This document shows, piece after piece, positions 1 through 8,189 of a stretch of 64,000 nucleotides of DNA. The position numbers and the translations under genes were made by a program. Each line of letters begins with the position of its first letter. The stretch's first letter is position 1. The notes below the pieces were generated by a model. That model was not told the DNA's origin. It made no database searches and saw only the letters and a list, made by a program, of their open reading frames with translations. The DNA is taken from assembly GCF_036002945.1 (NCBI RefSeq), contig NZ_CP108529.1, positions 4,216,001 to 4,280,000 on the forward strand. The letters run 5' to 3'. The DNA comes from Streptomyces sp. NBC_01224. Its GTDB lineage: Bacteria > Actinomycetota > Actinomycetes > Streptomycetales > Streptomycetaceae.

Positions 1-2
1 TC

Positions 3-536
3 ATCGACACCGTGGCGGTCAACGGTTCCGGCTGCCCGGCGGGGACGGCCGCCGTGACCGTGTCCCCTGACAACACCGCCTTCACCGTCACCTACAGTAA
101 CTACCTCGCCCAGGTGGGGCCCGGGTCGGCGCCGACCGACCGGAAGAAGGACTGTCAGCTCAACCTGCGAGTGCACGTCCCCGGTGGCTACACCTACGCG
201 ATCGTGTCCGCCGACTACCGCGGCTTCGCGTCACTGGCGCCGGGTGCGTCCGGGACCCAGCGGGCCAGCTACCACTTCCAGGGCAACGCCCACACCACCA
301 ACTCGACCCATCACTTCAAGGGCGGGTTCAACGGCAACTGGCAGACGACCGACACCGTGGACGTCGCCTCCCGGGTCTTCGCCCCCTGCGGGGAGGAGCG
401 CAACCTCGACATCAACACTGAACTGCGGGTCGAGCGCGGCACTTCGAGCCCGAGCGCCACCAGCTTCATGGAGATGGACTCGACGGACGGCAGGATCAAA
501 ACCGTGCACCACCTGGCCTGGAAGCGGTGTCGGTGA
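3..536 (+). CDS. Secreted DUF4360 family protein, 5'-truncated
   Basis: The frame is open from the window edge, so the true start and signal peptide lie outside. The visible 177 residues match the DUF4360 pattern of small exported actinobacterial and fungal proteins of unknown function: an early VNGSGCPAGTA segment, a central DCQLNLRVHVPGGY segment, a DYRGFASL segment, and conserved cysteines near the end (CGEERNLDIN and the terminal KRCR). Family members are secreted and disulfide-bonded. There is no visible operon partner; downstream is decayed mobile DNA. The family call is from remembered sequence patterns. The 5' boundary is a window artefact. Confidence 0.75.
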   Translation: MDTVAVNGSGCPAGTAAVTVSPDNTAFTVTYSNYLAQVGPGSAPTDRKKDCQLNLRVHVPGGYTYAIVSADYRGFASLAPGASGTQRASYHFQGNAHTTNSTHHFKGGFNGNWQTTDTVDVASRVFAPCGEERNLDINTELRVERGTSSPSATSFMEMDSTDGRIKTVHHLAWKRCR

Positions 537-619
537 TCTCCTGGCGCTGCGATCGGCGGGTGCGTCCAGGCCGACGGCTCTCGTAATCGGTGGTAGCACT
601 GTGTGGTGATCGCTGGGGG

Positions 620-838
620 GAGTGCGCTGGCGGAGCAGGTCGACGGTGGCCCAGGACGGAGGAGGAGTACCGGGCCCGTCCGGCCCGTCGATCCGCATCA
701 CGGCGTGGAAGTGGATCGCCCCGCGCTTCTGGAACTCCGCGACTTTGCCGTATGAGAGCCGGGCCGATTCCTTCAGTTCCACCTGCGTGAGTCCGGCGCG
801 AGCCGCGATCTCCCGTCGGAGGCGAGTGGTGAAGGGCG
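620..838 (-). pseudogene. Replication initiator (RepSA-like) fragment
   Basis: Reading the minus strand, about 70 residues resemble the central part of pSAM2-type replication initiators of Streptomyces integrative elements. The marker is the run SYGKVAEFQKRGAIHFHAV followed by MRIDGPDGPG and a PPPSWAT segment. The HFHAV core corresponds to the His-hydrophobic-His motif of rolling-circle Rep proteins. Full RepSA proteins exceed 400 residues and neither end is present here. The fragment abuts a transposase piece on the opposite strand at about 835-838, so it is a relic rather than a gene. The Rep assignment is by motif memory. Confidence 0.6.
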
Positions 839-1047
839 ACAGCCAGGCCGCCCGCCTCCGCAAAGGATCGCGCGGCGGACGGCCACCGGGCTTCGACGAA
901 GAGCGGTACAAGAAACGCGACAGCGTCGAGCGGGCCATCAACAAGTTCAATCACGCACGGGCCGTGGCGACTCGCTACGACAAGCGCGGGTAAGCCTTCC
1001 TCGGCACCGCGACCGCAGCAGCCGTCGTCATCCGGCTTCGAGCCTGA
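835..1047 (+). pseudogene. IS5-type transposase C-terminal fragment with a nonsense codon
   Basis: The last about 70 codons of an IS5-family DDE transposase are visible. GGRPPGFDEERYKKRDSVER is followed by INKFNHARAVATRYDKRG, the usual end region carrying the catalytic Glu (VER). An in-frame TAA at 991-993 falls where relatives have a tyrosine codon. Reading through it, AFLGTATAAAVVIRLRA continues in the same frame to TGA at 1045-1047, the normal family C-terminus. The N-terminal two thirds are missing and the stop is premature, so this is a dead remnant. No terminal inverted repeats were found around it. Confidence 0.75.
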
Positions 1048-1053
1048 TCGCCC

Positions 1054-1506
1054 TCACCAGGCCGGAGGCCGAGACTGGTCGCCACCCTCGATCTCCTTCG
1101 GCCAGTCAATGGGGCGGCTGTCCGTCCTGCTCAGGATCCCGGGGTCGGGTGGGAACTCTTCGTCGTGCGGTCCGGACCAATAGGCCCGCCGCGTGCGCGG
1201 AAGGGGTATCTCCACCAGTTTGCCGTCGTGGATCATCCACAGCCCGAAACAGTCGTCCTCCTCGTCATGGATCAGGACCTGCACCGTCTCCGGCCGGGGC
1301 CACGGCAAGGCCTCCAGGTGCTTCAACAACCCGGATCTACTGCCCATCCGCACGAACTCCGCACCCCAGCCGAACCCCCAGTTTCCGCCGGGCAGCATCT
1401 CGAAGAACGCTCCGTTCCAGGTGCGTGTGTCGTCGCGCCGCGTCAGTGGCTCCATGACCTCGTCCGCGTCCTGCGCCAGCACGATGACCTCAGCAATTCT
1501 GCTCAT
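1054..1506 (-). CDS. Hypothetical acidic protein, 150 aa
   Basis: I do not recognise this protein. It starts MSRIAEVIVLAQDADEVMEP; a longer frame exists upstream, but its extra 47 residues look like non-coding translation. It is rich in Trp, Asp and Glu and has no membrane segment or signal. An internal stretch (GAFFEMLPGGNWGFGWGAEF) and a later LWMIHDGKLVEI strand suggest a compact beta-rich cytosolic fold, reminiscent of small immunity or SMI1-like proteins, but no family motif is clear. It sits alone between the transposase relic and tRNA-Trp, with only a weak GGTGG upstream. A transferred origin is inferred from context. Confidence 0.5.
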   Translation of the reverse strand: MSRIAEVIVLAQDADEVMEPLTRRDDTRTWNGAFFEMLPGGNWGFGWGAEFVRMGSRSGLLKHLEALPWPRPETVQVLIHDEEDDCFGLWMIHDGKLVEIPLPRTRRAYWSGPHDEEFPPDPGILSRTDSRPIDWPKEIEGGDQSRPPAW

Positions 1507-1671
1507 GCCGGAATACCACCGTGAACCACGGATGCACCGCAACTGAGATCTACTGCAGGTCAGAAGTCGAATCAGGGCAGCACTTGAGAACGACGTCGCC
1601 TTTGGCCATGCTCGCCCGGACAGGTCCTGGTACCGCGCGGCAGACACGCCAAGTACGACGGGGCGGGAAGG

Positions 1672-1746
1672 TGGAACCGGCCGGATTCGAACCGGCGTCC
1701 TCGCGATTTTGGAGACCGCGCGCGACGACCTCTGCGCTACGGCTCC
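1672..1746 (-). tRNA. tRNA-Trp (CCA)
   Basis: The minus strand folds as a cloverleaf of 75 nt. The acceptor is GGAGCCG paired with CGGTTCC (with one G-U), the D stem is GCGC/GCGC, the anticodon stem is GCGGT/ATCGC around CTCCAAA, and the T arm is GCCGG-TTCGAAT-CCGGC. The anticodon CCA reads Trp. Two oddities: base 26 seems absent between the D and anticodon stems, and the variable loop has six bases. The 3' CCA is not encoded (A-CC-T follows). The sequence differs from the usual Streptomyces tRNA-Trp as I remember it, so it may be a second, accessory copy. Confidence 0.7.
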
Positions 1747-1867
1747 GCCCCGTCCGCCATCCTACGGACTCCCGCTGCTGCCAAGGTGCCCGTGCCCCTG
1801 CCGTGCCCGGTCGGACAGGAACTGACGGGTGGTCACGGTGATTGACGGACAGCCCGCAAGAGAATGA

Positions 1868-1894
1868 CCCCCGACCGATTCACCTGGTCAGGGG
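1868..1894 (-). terminator. Hairpin behind tRNA fragment
   Basis: On the minus strand CCCCTGACC pairs with GGTCGGGGG (one G-U) around a 9-nt loop. It lies just beyond the tRNA-like 3' end at about 1904, as tRNA terminators in this genus often do. There is no T-run. Confidence 0.5.
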
Positions 1895-1903
1895 CCGTTC
1901 ATC

Positions 1904-1950
1904 TGCGGTGGGTGTGGGTTTTGAACCCACGGTGACATCGCTGCCACGAC
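1904..1950 (-). other. tRNA 3'-end fragment (possible attachment-site relic)
   Basis: The minus strand has a perfect T arm (GTGGG-TTCAAAA-CCCAC, 1914-1930) followed by ACCCACCG, shaped like an acceptor 3' strand plus discriminator. No matching 5' acceptor (GGTGGGT) occurs within 100 nt upstream, so only the 3' end is present. Integrases of actinomycete integrative elements use tRNA 3' ends as attachment sites and leave such partial copies. The Rep and transposase relics about 1 kb away fit that reading. It may instead be a decayed tRNA gene. Confidence 0.4.
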
Positions 1951-2390
1951 GCCTCGTGGGGCTGCTCCACGTGCTCGTGGATGAGGCGATCCGCTGATCT
2001 GGCGGGGCAGTACTTCCCGGAGCCGGGACTCGAACGCCACCGCGGCCGGCCTCCCGGCGGAAGGGCTCCAGTCGCTCGCAGAACTCCCGGAGGTGGCCGA
2101 CGACTTGCTGCGAGCTGACGGCCGCCGCCGGGCGCAGGGCTTTCATCGCCGTGTGGCACGCCTCGTCGAGGGCCGTCCAAGGCCACTCGGCAGCGGCCGA
2201 TGATGACTGCTCGGACGAGGCCGCGCGAGGCCCGGACCAGCGAAGACCCAGGTCGCCAGGAGCGGCGGCAAGACCTTGGGCCAAGTAGTAGGGCCCGACC
2301 TGAACGAGCCTCCCCTGCCTGGGGTTTGCGTCAGGGGGCCTGATTCGCCGTCCCTGACTGTGGGGGCAGCGCCCCCGCCCCCGCGCTTCG
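1951..2390. other. Gene-poor stretch, nothing confident
   Basis: About 440 bp between the tRNA fragment and the P-loop gene. A minus-strand frame is open here, and its translation around 2000-2330 (for example RLVQVGPYYLAQGL, then WTALDEACHTAMKAL) looks faintly protein-like. However it has no plausible start or family match, and it merges into antisense of the next gene. It is probably a decayed gene or non-coding DNA. Confidence 0.3.
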
Positions 2391-3035
2391 TCACACCCCC
2401 GGCAGCTCGGACAACTCTCGTTCCCGCCCCTTGCCCTCCGCACCCAACACCCGCCCGATGCGCGCCGCCAGCGAGTCCCAGGGGCGGCACGCAACCACCG
2501 GCAGTGTGTGCAAAGACGCCTGGTCGCCCAGCCATCGCGAGTACTCCGCACTGACCTGCGCCCGATGCCGCTGCTCTCCGCTTCCGGGCTCCCGGGAGCG
2601 GTAGTTGGCGGTGATCTGGTCCACGTCCCCCTCGTGCAGAAACACCGCCCGCACGCGGCGGCCGGCCGCCCGGCCCTCGTGGATCGCCGCCGCAGCGGCG
2701 GCCGGGGTGAGGTAGTCGCCCTCGATCACGGCGGGTACGTCGACGGTCAGGCGGTTGCGTACGACTCCCAACACCGCGGGCTCCAGCGCCCTGGCGGTCG
2801 CGATCTGAAGGTCCAGCACCTGCTCGGTGGCGAGTTGCGCAGTGTCAGTGATGTCGTCGAAGTGGTGGAGAGCGGGGTGGTGTTCAGCCGTCGTCATGGC
2901 CTCGACGGCGCTGACGACGTCGTCGAATTCGACCATGAATCCTTTTGCCTCAGCGGCCAGTTGCGCGGCGACCCGGCTCTTGCCGACGCCGGACGCCCCG
3001 CCGAGAAGCAATATGTCCCACGATGTTCCTGTCAC
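2391..3035 (-). CDS. P-loop NTPase / kinase-like protein
   Basis: A 214-residue protein opening with a Walker A loop, GGASGVGKSR, only nine residues in, so GTG at 3035 is the likely start; the ORF upstream of it is antisense of the next gene. A FDD acidic pair follows at about residue 38. Later the protein has an IEGDYL segment and a RVRAVFLHE strand followed by a charged helix. This organisation resembles small metabolite kinases and zeta-toxin/AAA_33-type P-loop proteins that phosphorylate a small substrate. The substrate cannot be told. It stands alone and divergent from the toxin-antitoxin-like pair at 3171. Confidence 0.65.
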   Translation of the reverse strand: MTGTSWDILLLGGASGVGKSRVAAQLAAEAKGFMVEFDDVVSAVEAMTTAEHHPALHHFDDITDTAQLATEQVLDLQIATARALEPAVLGVVRNRLTVDVPAVIEGDYLTPAAAAAAIHEGRAAGRRVRAVFLHEGDVDQITANYRSREPGSGEQRHRAQVSAEYSRWLGDQASLHTLPVVACRPWDSLAARIGRVLGAEGKGRERELSELPGV

Positions 3036-3170
3036 GGGGCGAACGTATCGCGTGGGCTCCGCGTCGGTCGCGCGCCCTGGCGCTACCGTGGCCCGAGCAC
3101 CGGCCCGCACATGGGCGGAGCCGATCGGACGGGCCGTGCGGAGAGAGCAAGGAGAGCGGGGAGAGCAATC

Positions 3171-3419
3171 ATGGGCGAGCCCCTGAAGACCTTCGTCGGC
3201 GGCGCCGAAGTCGACGTGCCCAACAGCATTCCGGACATCCGGGCCACCCTGCCCGAGGAGAGACGTGAGGAGTTCGACCGCGCCATCAACGACGCCGGTG
3301 TGAGCGAGATCCAGGCGGTCATGCGGCACTGGATGCTGGAGGCCGTACCCGATCCGGAGGCCGAGAAGATCCTGGACCGGCTGGCGCAGGACGAGGCCGA
3401 GAGGCGGACCGTCGCTTGA
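3171..3419 (+). CDS. DUF6247-like small protein (antitoxin candidate)
   Basis: An 82-residue acidic, helical protein (MGEPLKTFVGGAEV at the N-terminus; LPEERREEFDRAI in the middle). The start is set by a purine-rich GGAGAGCGGGGAG just upstream. The pattern matches small actinobacterial DUF6247 proteins, which commonly precede RelE/ParE-like toxins. Its stop overlaps the next start by 4 nt (TTGA), giving translational coupling, the usual arrangement for an antitoxin ahead of its toxin. No DNA-binding fold is obvious. The antitoxin role is inferred from position and partner. Confidence 0.6.
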   Translation: MGEPLKTFVGGAEVDVPNSIPDIRATLPEERREEFDRAINDAGVSEIQAVMRHWMLEAVPDPEAEKILDRLAQDEAERRTVA

Positions 3420-3658
3420 GTTTCCGCATCTCCTACGCCCCGCCGGCCGACGACACCCTGGCCAAGATGCGCGACAGCGCGGTCTTCCGGGACGAGATGG
3501 CGCGCACCCTGGGCCTCGACCCGTACGGGCACGGGTCGTCGGCCGTCAAGAGCGAGCGCGACCGCCGCGAGGCGACGGTCGCCGGGGCGATCGTGCTCTA
3601 TTACGTCTCCGGGTCCGTCCTGATCGTCACCGTGGTGAGGCTCGTCCCGCTGCCCTGA
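3416..3658 (+). CDS. RelE/ParE-like toxin candidate
   Basis: An 80-residue protein starting at TTG within the TTGA overlap with the gene before it. The layout fits the RelE/ParE fold: a first strand FRISYAPPAD, a helix with MARTLGLDPYGHGSS, and paired C-terminal strands GAIVLYYVSGSVLIVTVVRL. RelE members are mRNA endonucleases and ParE members poison gyrase; the sequence does not decide between them, and the basic catalytic residues are only partly evident. The tight coupling to the preceding gene supports a type II toxin-antitoxin module. Confidence 0.6.
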   Translation: MSFRISYAPPADDTLAKMRDSAVFRDEMARTLGLDPYGHGSSAVKSERDRREATVAGAIVLYYVSGSVLIVTVVRLVPLP

Positions 3659-3707
3659 ACCATCACCGAACCGAGGGGATGCCTCGGGGCGAGCCGCGCC
3701 CGGCCCC

Positions 3708-4499
3708 TTACGCCAGCTTCGCGGCCTGGGCCTCGACCACCGCGGTCGGCAGCTCGAAGCTCTCGCCCCCGCCCATCGCGGCCAGGTTCATCGAGGAGAA
3801 CGAGGCGAACGAGGGGCCCTGGCGCATGGCCACGAGCTTGAACTGGATCTTCTCGCCGCCCTGCTCCACCTGCACCGTCCAGGCGGCCGCGTCCTCCCCG
3901 CCCTTGATCTGCTCCTCGGTGATCTTGCTGACCTTCTGCTTCTCACCGGCAGCCGTGAAGTCGAACCCGCCCGCGCAGTCGGTGGCGGCGGTGCGCAGCG
4001 AGGCGACCGACTCCTCCGCGCCCTTGCCGTCGTACGAGCCGAGGGCCAACTGCGTCGTCGTGATGTCGAACGCCGCCTTGAACGCGTCTTCGGCATCCGC
4101 GCCGTCCTGCTTGTCCATGCTGCCCTTCTTGGGCTCGCTGACGACCGTCCGCTTGGTGAACGCCGCGGGCTCACCGACCTGCGCCCCCATCAGCGCGTCG
4201 GCGAACGGGGCGCAGACCTCCTTCTCGACCTTGATGTCGTCGCCGGAGATCACGTCCTTGGCCGCAGCCTTGGCGATCTTGTGCCCCTTGACGTCGCCCT
4301 GGGCCAGCGCTGCCTTCTCCAGCTCGGCGGCGGTCAGTGCCTTGGCGGCCGGCTTCGCGGCGGCGGACTCCTTGCCCTTGGCATCCGCCCCCTTGTCACC
4401 GGAACCGGAGTCCGATCCGCCGCCGCAGGCGGTGGCGAGCAGGGCCAGGGACACCGCGGTGGCGGCAACGGCGGTACGGCGTATGGCGGTGGATCGCAT
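3708..4499 (-). CDS. Lipoprotein, Ala/Lys-rich
   Basis: A 263-residue exported lipoprotein. The basic N-terminus and hydrophobic core end in a lipobox LLATAC with Cys25 as the lipidated residue, followed by a flexible GGGSDSGSGD linker. The rest is a soluble domain beginning with an Ala/Lys-rich helix (LTAAELEKAALAQGDVKGHK), with two later cysteines (CAPF and DCAGG) that could form a disulfide. This type of Streptomyces lipoprotein is annotated only as hypothetical; a PknH-sensor-like role is possible but not shown. It is transcribed divergently from the phosphotransferase gene. Confidence 0.75.
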   Translation of the reverse strand: MRSTAIRRTAVAATAVSLALLATACGGGSDSGSGDKGADAKGKESAAAKPAAKALTAAELEKAALAQGDVKGHKIAKAAAKDVISGDDIKVEKEVCAPFADALMGAQVGEPAAFTKRTVVSEPKKGSMDKQDGADAEDAFKAAFDITTTQLALGSYDGKGAEESVASLRTAATDCAGGFDFTAAGEKQKVSKITEEQIKGGEDAAAWTVQVEQGGEKIQFKLVAMRQGPSFASFSSMNLAAMGGGESFELPTAVVEAQAAKLA

Positions 4500-4681
4500 G
4501 GTCCGGTCCGTCTCTCTGAGCTGGGTCTTCGGGTTTTGCTCACTCTATGGGCGGCAGTTGGTTTGACGATCAATCAACCAGGGCACGGCATGTGATCGTG
4601 ATGGCGCCGTGATCATCCTGTGAAAACGCTGTCCGTCGCCGCGAGCCGGATCGAATACCGATACAGAGGGCAATTCATCCC

Positions 4682-5704
4682 ATGCAGTCAGAAGACACAA
4701 CCTCGGCCGTTCTGCGGTCCGTTGGCGTGACGAAGGACCGGATCGCCTCGGTCGCACCCCTCGCCGGAGGCACGTTCAACACCGTCACCCGGGTTTCTCT
4801 CACCGACGGCAGCGACTGGGTGGTGAAGATACCGCCGCCCACGACCGACGGAACCCTGATGAGTTACGAACGCGATCTGCTGGTCAACGAGGTCGAGTTC
4901 TACAGCCGCGCGGGCGATTCGGCGGCAGTTCCCCGTGTCCTGCACAGCGAACTCGACCCGGACGCCCCGACCGGTCCGTACGTGATCATGTCGGCCTGCC
5001 CGGGCCGGCCCTGGTACGACATCTCCGGCGCCGGGGGCGACCGCGTCCTGTCCGACGCCGAGGAGCGCCGGCTCAGGAACGAACTGGGGCGGATCGTCGC
5101 CCGGCTGCACTCCGTCACGGGCACCGGCGGATTCGGCTATCCGGCCGGGGCGTTGGGCCCACCGGCCCCGACCTGGCGGCAGGCGTTCACAGCGATGACG
5201 GACGCCGTACTCGCCGATGCGGACACCTACCGCGCCCGGCTGCCGCGCCCTGCAGCCGATATCCGCGCGCTGATCGCCGCCGCCTCGCCCGTACTCGGCG
5301 ACGTCACCCGGCCCGCCCTGGTCCACTTCGACCTGTGGCAGGGCAACCTGCTCGTCGACGGGGAGCCCGGCGCGCGCACCATCGGCGGGATCATCGACGG
5401 TGAGCGGATGTTCTGGGGCGACCCGGTCGCGGACTTCGTATCGCTCGCCCTGTTCGCGAACGTGGAGGAGGACGAGGACTTCCTCGCCGGGTACGGGAGC
5501 GGGAGCGGGCAGCCGTTGGTGTTCGACGCGTCCGTGCGGCTGCGGCTCGCGCTCTACCGCTGCTATCTCTACCTGATCATGCTGGTGGAGACCGTTCCGC
5601 GCCGCGTTCCCCAGGAGCACCTCGACCAGGTGTGGAAGGAAGTCGGTCCGCAGCTCGAAACGGCACTGGCGGACGTGGAAGCGGCACTGCGGGCCCGGGA
5701 CTGA
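4682..5704 (+). CDS. APH-family phosphotransferase
   Basis: A 340-residue protein of the aminoglycoside phosphotransferase/choline kinase fold. It has an N-lobe with a nucleotide-binding Gly segment (LAGGTFNTVTRV) and a lysine in DWVVKIPP. The catalytic loop LVHFDLWQGNLLVD corresponds to Brenner's motif, with Asp as base and Asn as metal ligand, and the metal-binding Asp follows in GIIDGERMFWGDP. Such proteins phosphorylate small hydroxylated substrates, sometimes antibiotics; nothing here defines the substrate. A resistance role cannot be assumed. It is monocistronic, with a divergent lipoprotein gene. Confidence 0.8.
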   Translation: MQSEDTTSAVLRSVGVTKDRIASVAPLAGGTFNTVTRVSLTDGSDWVVKIPPPTTDGTLMSYERDLLVNEVEFYSRAGDSAAVPRVLHSELDPDAPTGPYVIMSACPGRPWYDISGAGGDRVLSDAEERRLRNELGRIVARLHSVTGTGGFGYPAGALGPPAPTWRQAFTAMTDAVLADADTYRARLPRPAADIRALIAAASPVLGDVTRPALVHFDLWQGNLLVDGEPGARTIGGIIDGERMFWGDPVADFVSLALFANVEEDEDFLAGYGSGSGQPLVFDASVRLRLALYRCYLYLIMLVETVPRRVPQEHLDQVWKEVGPQLETALADVEAALRARD

Positions 5705-5724
5705 CCGCAGCGCCGCCTCCCCCC

Positions 5725-7473
5725 TCAGCCGACCAGCGCCCGCTGTGCCTCGTACAGATTCCGCGGCCGCCCCGGCCCCGCCCCCGGAGTTCCGTACGCC
5801 TCCAGGCGGCTGTGCAGATCGCCCGTGAAGTCCGACTTGTCGATCTGGCCGAACGGGCGGACCGTACTGATCGCGACCGTCGCGCTGTACGGGGCCACCT
5901 CGTCGATCTTCACGCAGCCCGCCCGCTCGTTGGTGACCGTCACGTTCCAGTGCGCGAACCGCGCCCCGTACAGCGGCCCCGCGTCCGCGCTGCCGCCGTG
6001 CGCCCCGTCGTTGAGGATCGTCACCTCGGTGCGCACATTGCCGAATGGCAGGCCCCGGTGGCTGTCGAACGTACCGGCGTCCATCCTGCCCCTGGACCAC
6101 ACATTGCCGCAGGACAGGCCCTCCACATTGATGCCGTGGTGGCCGGAGCCCGGGGTCGGGACCTCGGTGAACGCGTCGATCGCGAAGTCCGTGACCAGGT
6201 TGTCGTGCGACTGCTCGCGGCAGGCGTACGAGTGGTGGTAGCCGCGCCCCGAGGCCCGGGTGCGGCTCATCGTGCAGCCCTTCGCCGAGACGAGCAGGAA
6301 GCCGTTGTCGCCGTTGACGACATGGATGTCGTCCGCCCAGCAGTCCCAGGTGCACTGCATCACCAGGCCGTTGTAGCCCTTGTCCTGGAGGTGCTTGGGC
6401 CGGACGGTCTTCACCAGGTCGATCGTGATCCCCTCGACGCCCGACCCGGTCATCAGATGCGGTACGCCGGAGATCCGCGGCCGCCAGCCGGCCCGCACAG
6501 GAAGGGGCAGCGGCTGGGCGAGGCGGACCCGGCGGCCGTGCACCGAGGCGATACGGACCGGCCAGTTGAACGGGGCGTAGGACAGCAGCTTGGTCTTGTC
6601 CGACCAGGTGTACGTGGCTGTCCCGTCGACGTCCCCGCACATCGCGGCGAGCAGTGAGTGCTCGGTGTCGTCGTCGAGCTGGAGCATCACCCGGGCGCCG
6701 GGGCGCAGTCGCGAGGCGTCCGCGACGGTCACGGTGAAGTCGCCGCGCGCGGCAGGCACGACGATGTCGGTGAGGGGGACCGCCTCGTTCGCGTCGTTGC
6801 CGGTCCAGCCCTCGAACGGCCAGTTCTGTGCCTTGATCGCCCCGGTCAGCGCCTCGTAGCGGTCCTTGGGGCAGAGCCAGACGAGGCCGCCGGACCAGCT
6901 CCACGAGGAGTTGGGGCTGTTCCCGTACCGGCTGCGGTTGATGCCGATGATCTCTTCGAGGGAGCGTGTCGCGTGCAGCACGGTACGCCCGCTGCCCGCA
7001 CCGCGGAGCACGACGTTGTCGTGGCCGATCCGGATGATGTCGTCGATGCGGTACGTGCCCGGCGGGATCAGGACCGTTCCGCCGCCGGCCCGGCCGACTC
7101 GTTCGATCGCTGCGTTGATCACGGGTGCGGCGTCGGCCGAGCCGTCCGGCCGGGCGCCGTCGTGCAGCACGTTGGCCCGGACGCGGGGGTGCGGGCGTTT
7201 GCGGCTGCCGTGGCCGTATCCCGCTGTCCCGACCCAGGGAATCTGCGGGTGGTTGTAGCGGTTGCGCAGGAACTCCGTCCACAGGGTGGGGATTTCGGCC
7301 GCCCCCGCAGGGGCCGGCAGCGCGGCGCCGGTGGCGGTGGCGGTGCCGGCCGCAGTCGACCGGCTCGCGGCGGATGCCGTCCCGCTGCCGGTGATGCCGG
7401 TGGCCGCCGCTGCGGCGACGGCCACCGTGCTGCCGAGCAGTCCACGTCTGCTGATGTTCCCCATGGTCGCCAT
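5725..7473 (-). CDS. Secreted right-handed beta-helix protein (pectate lyase-like)
   Basis: A 582-residue protein with a twin-arginine signal (SRRGLLGSTVAVAAAAA). ATG at 7473 is chosen because AAAGGCGGA lies 9 nt upstream; the frame continues further but without a ribosome site. After the signal, a long repetitive beta-rich domain starts with ADAAPVINAAIERVGRAGGG and PPGTYRIDDIIRI, the entry pattern of pectate-lyase-3-type parallel beta-helices. A later GHHGINVEGLSCGN section looks like further coils. These proteins are secreted folded by Tat and usually cleave or bind polysaccharide. The substrate is unknown and no lyase catalytic set is firmly identified. Confidence 0.75.
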   Translation of the reverse strand: MATMGNISRRGLLGSTVAVAAAAATGITGSGTASAASRSTAAGTATATGAALPAPAGAAEIPTLWTEFLRNRYNHPQIPWVGTAGYGHGSRKRPHPRVRANVLHDGARPDGSADAAPVINAAIERVGRAGGGTVLIPPGTYRIDDIIRIGHDNVVLRGAGSGRTVLHATRSLEEIIGINRSRYGNSPNSSWSWSGGLVWLCPKDRYEALTGAIKAQNWPFEGWTGNDANEAVPLTDIVVPAARGDFTVTVADASRLRPGARVMLQLDDDTEHSLLAAMCGDVDGTATYTWSDKTKLLSYAPFNWPVRIASVHGRRVRLAQPLPLPVRAGWRPRISGVPHLMTGSGVEGITIDLVKTVRPKHLQDKGYNGLVMQCTWDCWADDIHVVNGDNGFLLVSAKGCTMSRTRASGRGYHHSYACREQSHDNLVTDFAIDAFTEVPTPGSGHHGINVEGLSCGNVWSRGRMDAGTFDSHRGLPFGNVRTEVTILNDGAHGGSADAGPLYGARFAHWNVTVTNERAGCVKIDEVAPYSATVAISTVRPFGQIDKSDFTGDLHSRLEAYGTPGAGPGRPRNLYEAQRALVG

Positions 7474-7661
7474 GAATCCGATCCGCCTTTCATGTACGTG
7501 AATGACGTTCATGTCTGCGTCGGCGGCGAGCATGCCACGGCGCCCCGGCACGGCGAAAGAGTCGTGCACCGGGGAATCCCCAGGGGAGGTCGGTCAGTTG
7601 AGCCAGCGGATCGAGCCTCGGCCCAGTTCTCGGACCAGTCGATCGAGACTCGACCCGGAGG

Positions 7662-8189
7662 TCAGCCGACGGGGCGTTGGGTCAGGTGTGTGAACGCGTC
7701 CAGGTTCCGCGTGGACTCGCCGCGCGACACCCGCCACTCGTACTCCTTGCGGATCGCGCTCGCGAAGCCCAGCTCCAGCAAGGTGTTGAACGAGCCGTCG
7801 GCCGCTTCGAGGACCGTGCCTAGCAGCCGGTCCAGCTCCTGCGGGGTGACCACGGAGAGCGGCAGCTTGCCGACCAGATAGATGTCGCCGAGCTGGTCGA
7901 TCGCGTAACTCACGCCGAAGAGGCGGAGGTTGCGCTCCAGCAGCCAGCGGTGCACCGCCGCGTCGTTCTCGTCCGGGTGACGGACGACGAAGGCGTTGAG
8001 AGAGAGCGAGTGCTTGCCGACGCGCAGCGAGCAGGTGGTGGACAGCTTCCGCGTGCCGGGCAGCTTGACGACGTAGCTGCCGGGTTCGGGGCTCTCCCAT
8101 TCGAGCTCGGCGTCCTTCAGGGTCGCCTCGATGATCTGCGCGACCTGCGCGACCTGCGTCGTCACCGCTTCATCGGGTACGTCAGCCAT
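7662..8189 (-). CDS. YbjN domain protein
   Basis: A 175-residue cytosolic protein (MADVPDEAVTTQ start). It carries the YbjN/type-III-secretion-chaperone-like fold: alternating helix and strand with WESPEPGSYVVKLPG early, a FVVRHPDEND segment, and WLLERNLRLFGVSYAID in the middle. YbjN proteins are linked to stress and motility in enterobacteria; the actinobacterial version next to mshA is conserved but unassigned. It overlaps the 3' end of mshA by 8 bp, so the two genes are probably co-transcribed and translationally coupled. The link to mycothiol is only positional. Confidence 0.8.
   Translation of the reverse strand: MADVPDEAVTTQVAQVAQIIEATLKDAELEWESPEPGSYVVKLPGTRKLSTTCSLRVGKHSLSLNAFVVRHPDENDAAVHRWLLERNLRLFGVSYAIDQLGDIYLVGKLPLSVVTPQELDRLLGTVLEAADGSFNTLLELGFASAIRKEYEWRVSRGESTRNLDAFTHLTQRPVG

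Noticed and set aside
1521..1841. 106-codon + frame with VEPAGFEPASS-type sequence
   Set aside because: It is the antisense translation of the tRNA-Trp gene, a well-known false ORF.
4688..7282. 864-codon minus-strand frame
   Set aside because: It overlaps the phosphotransferase and beta-helix genes in the wrong frame and has shadow composition.
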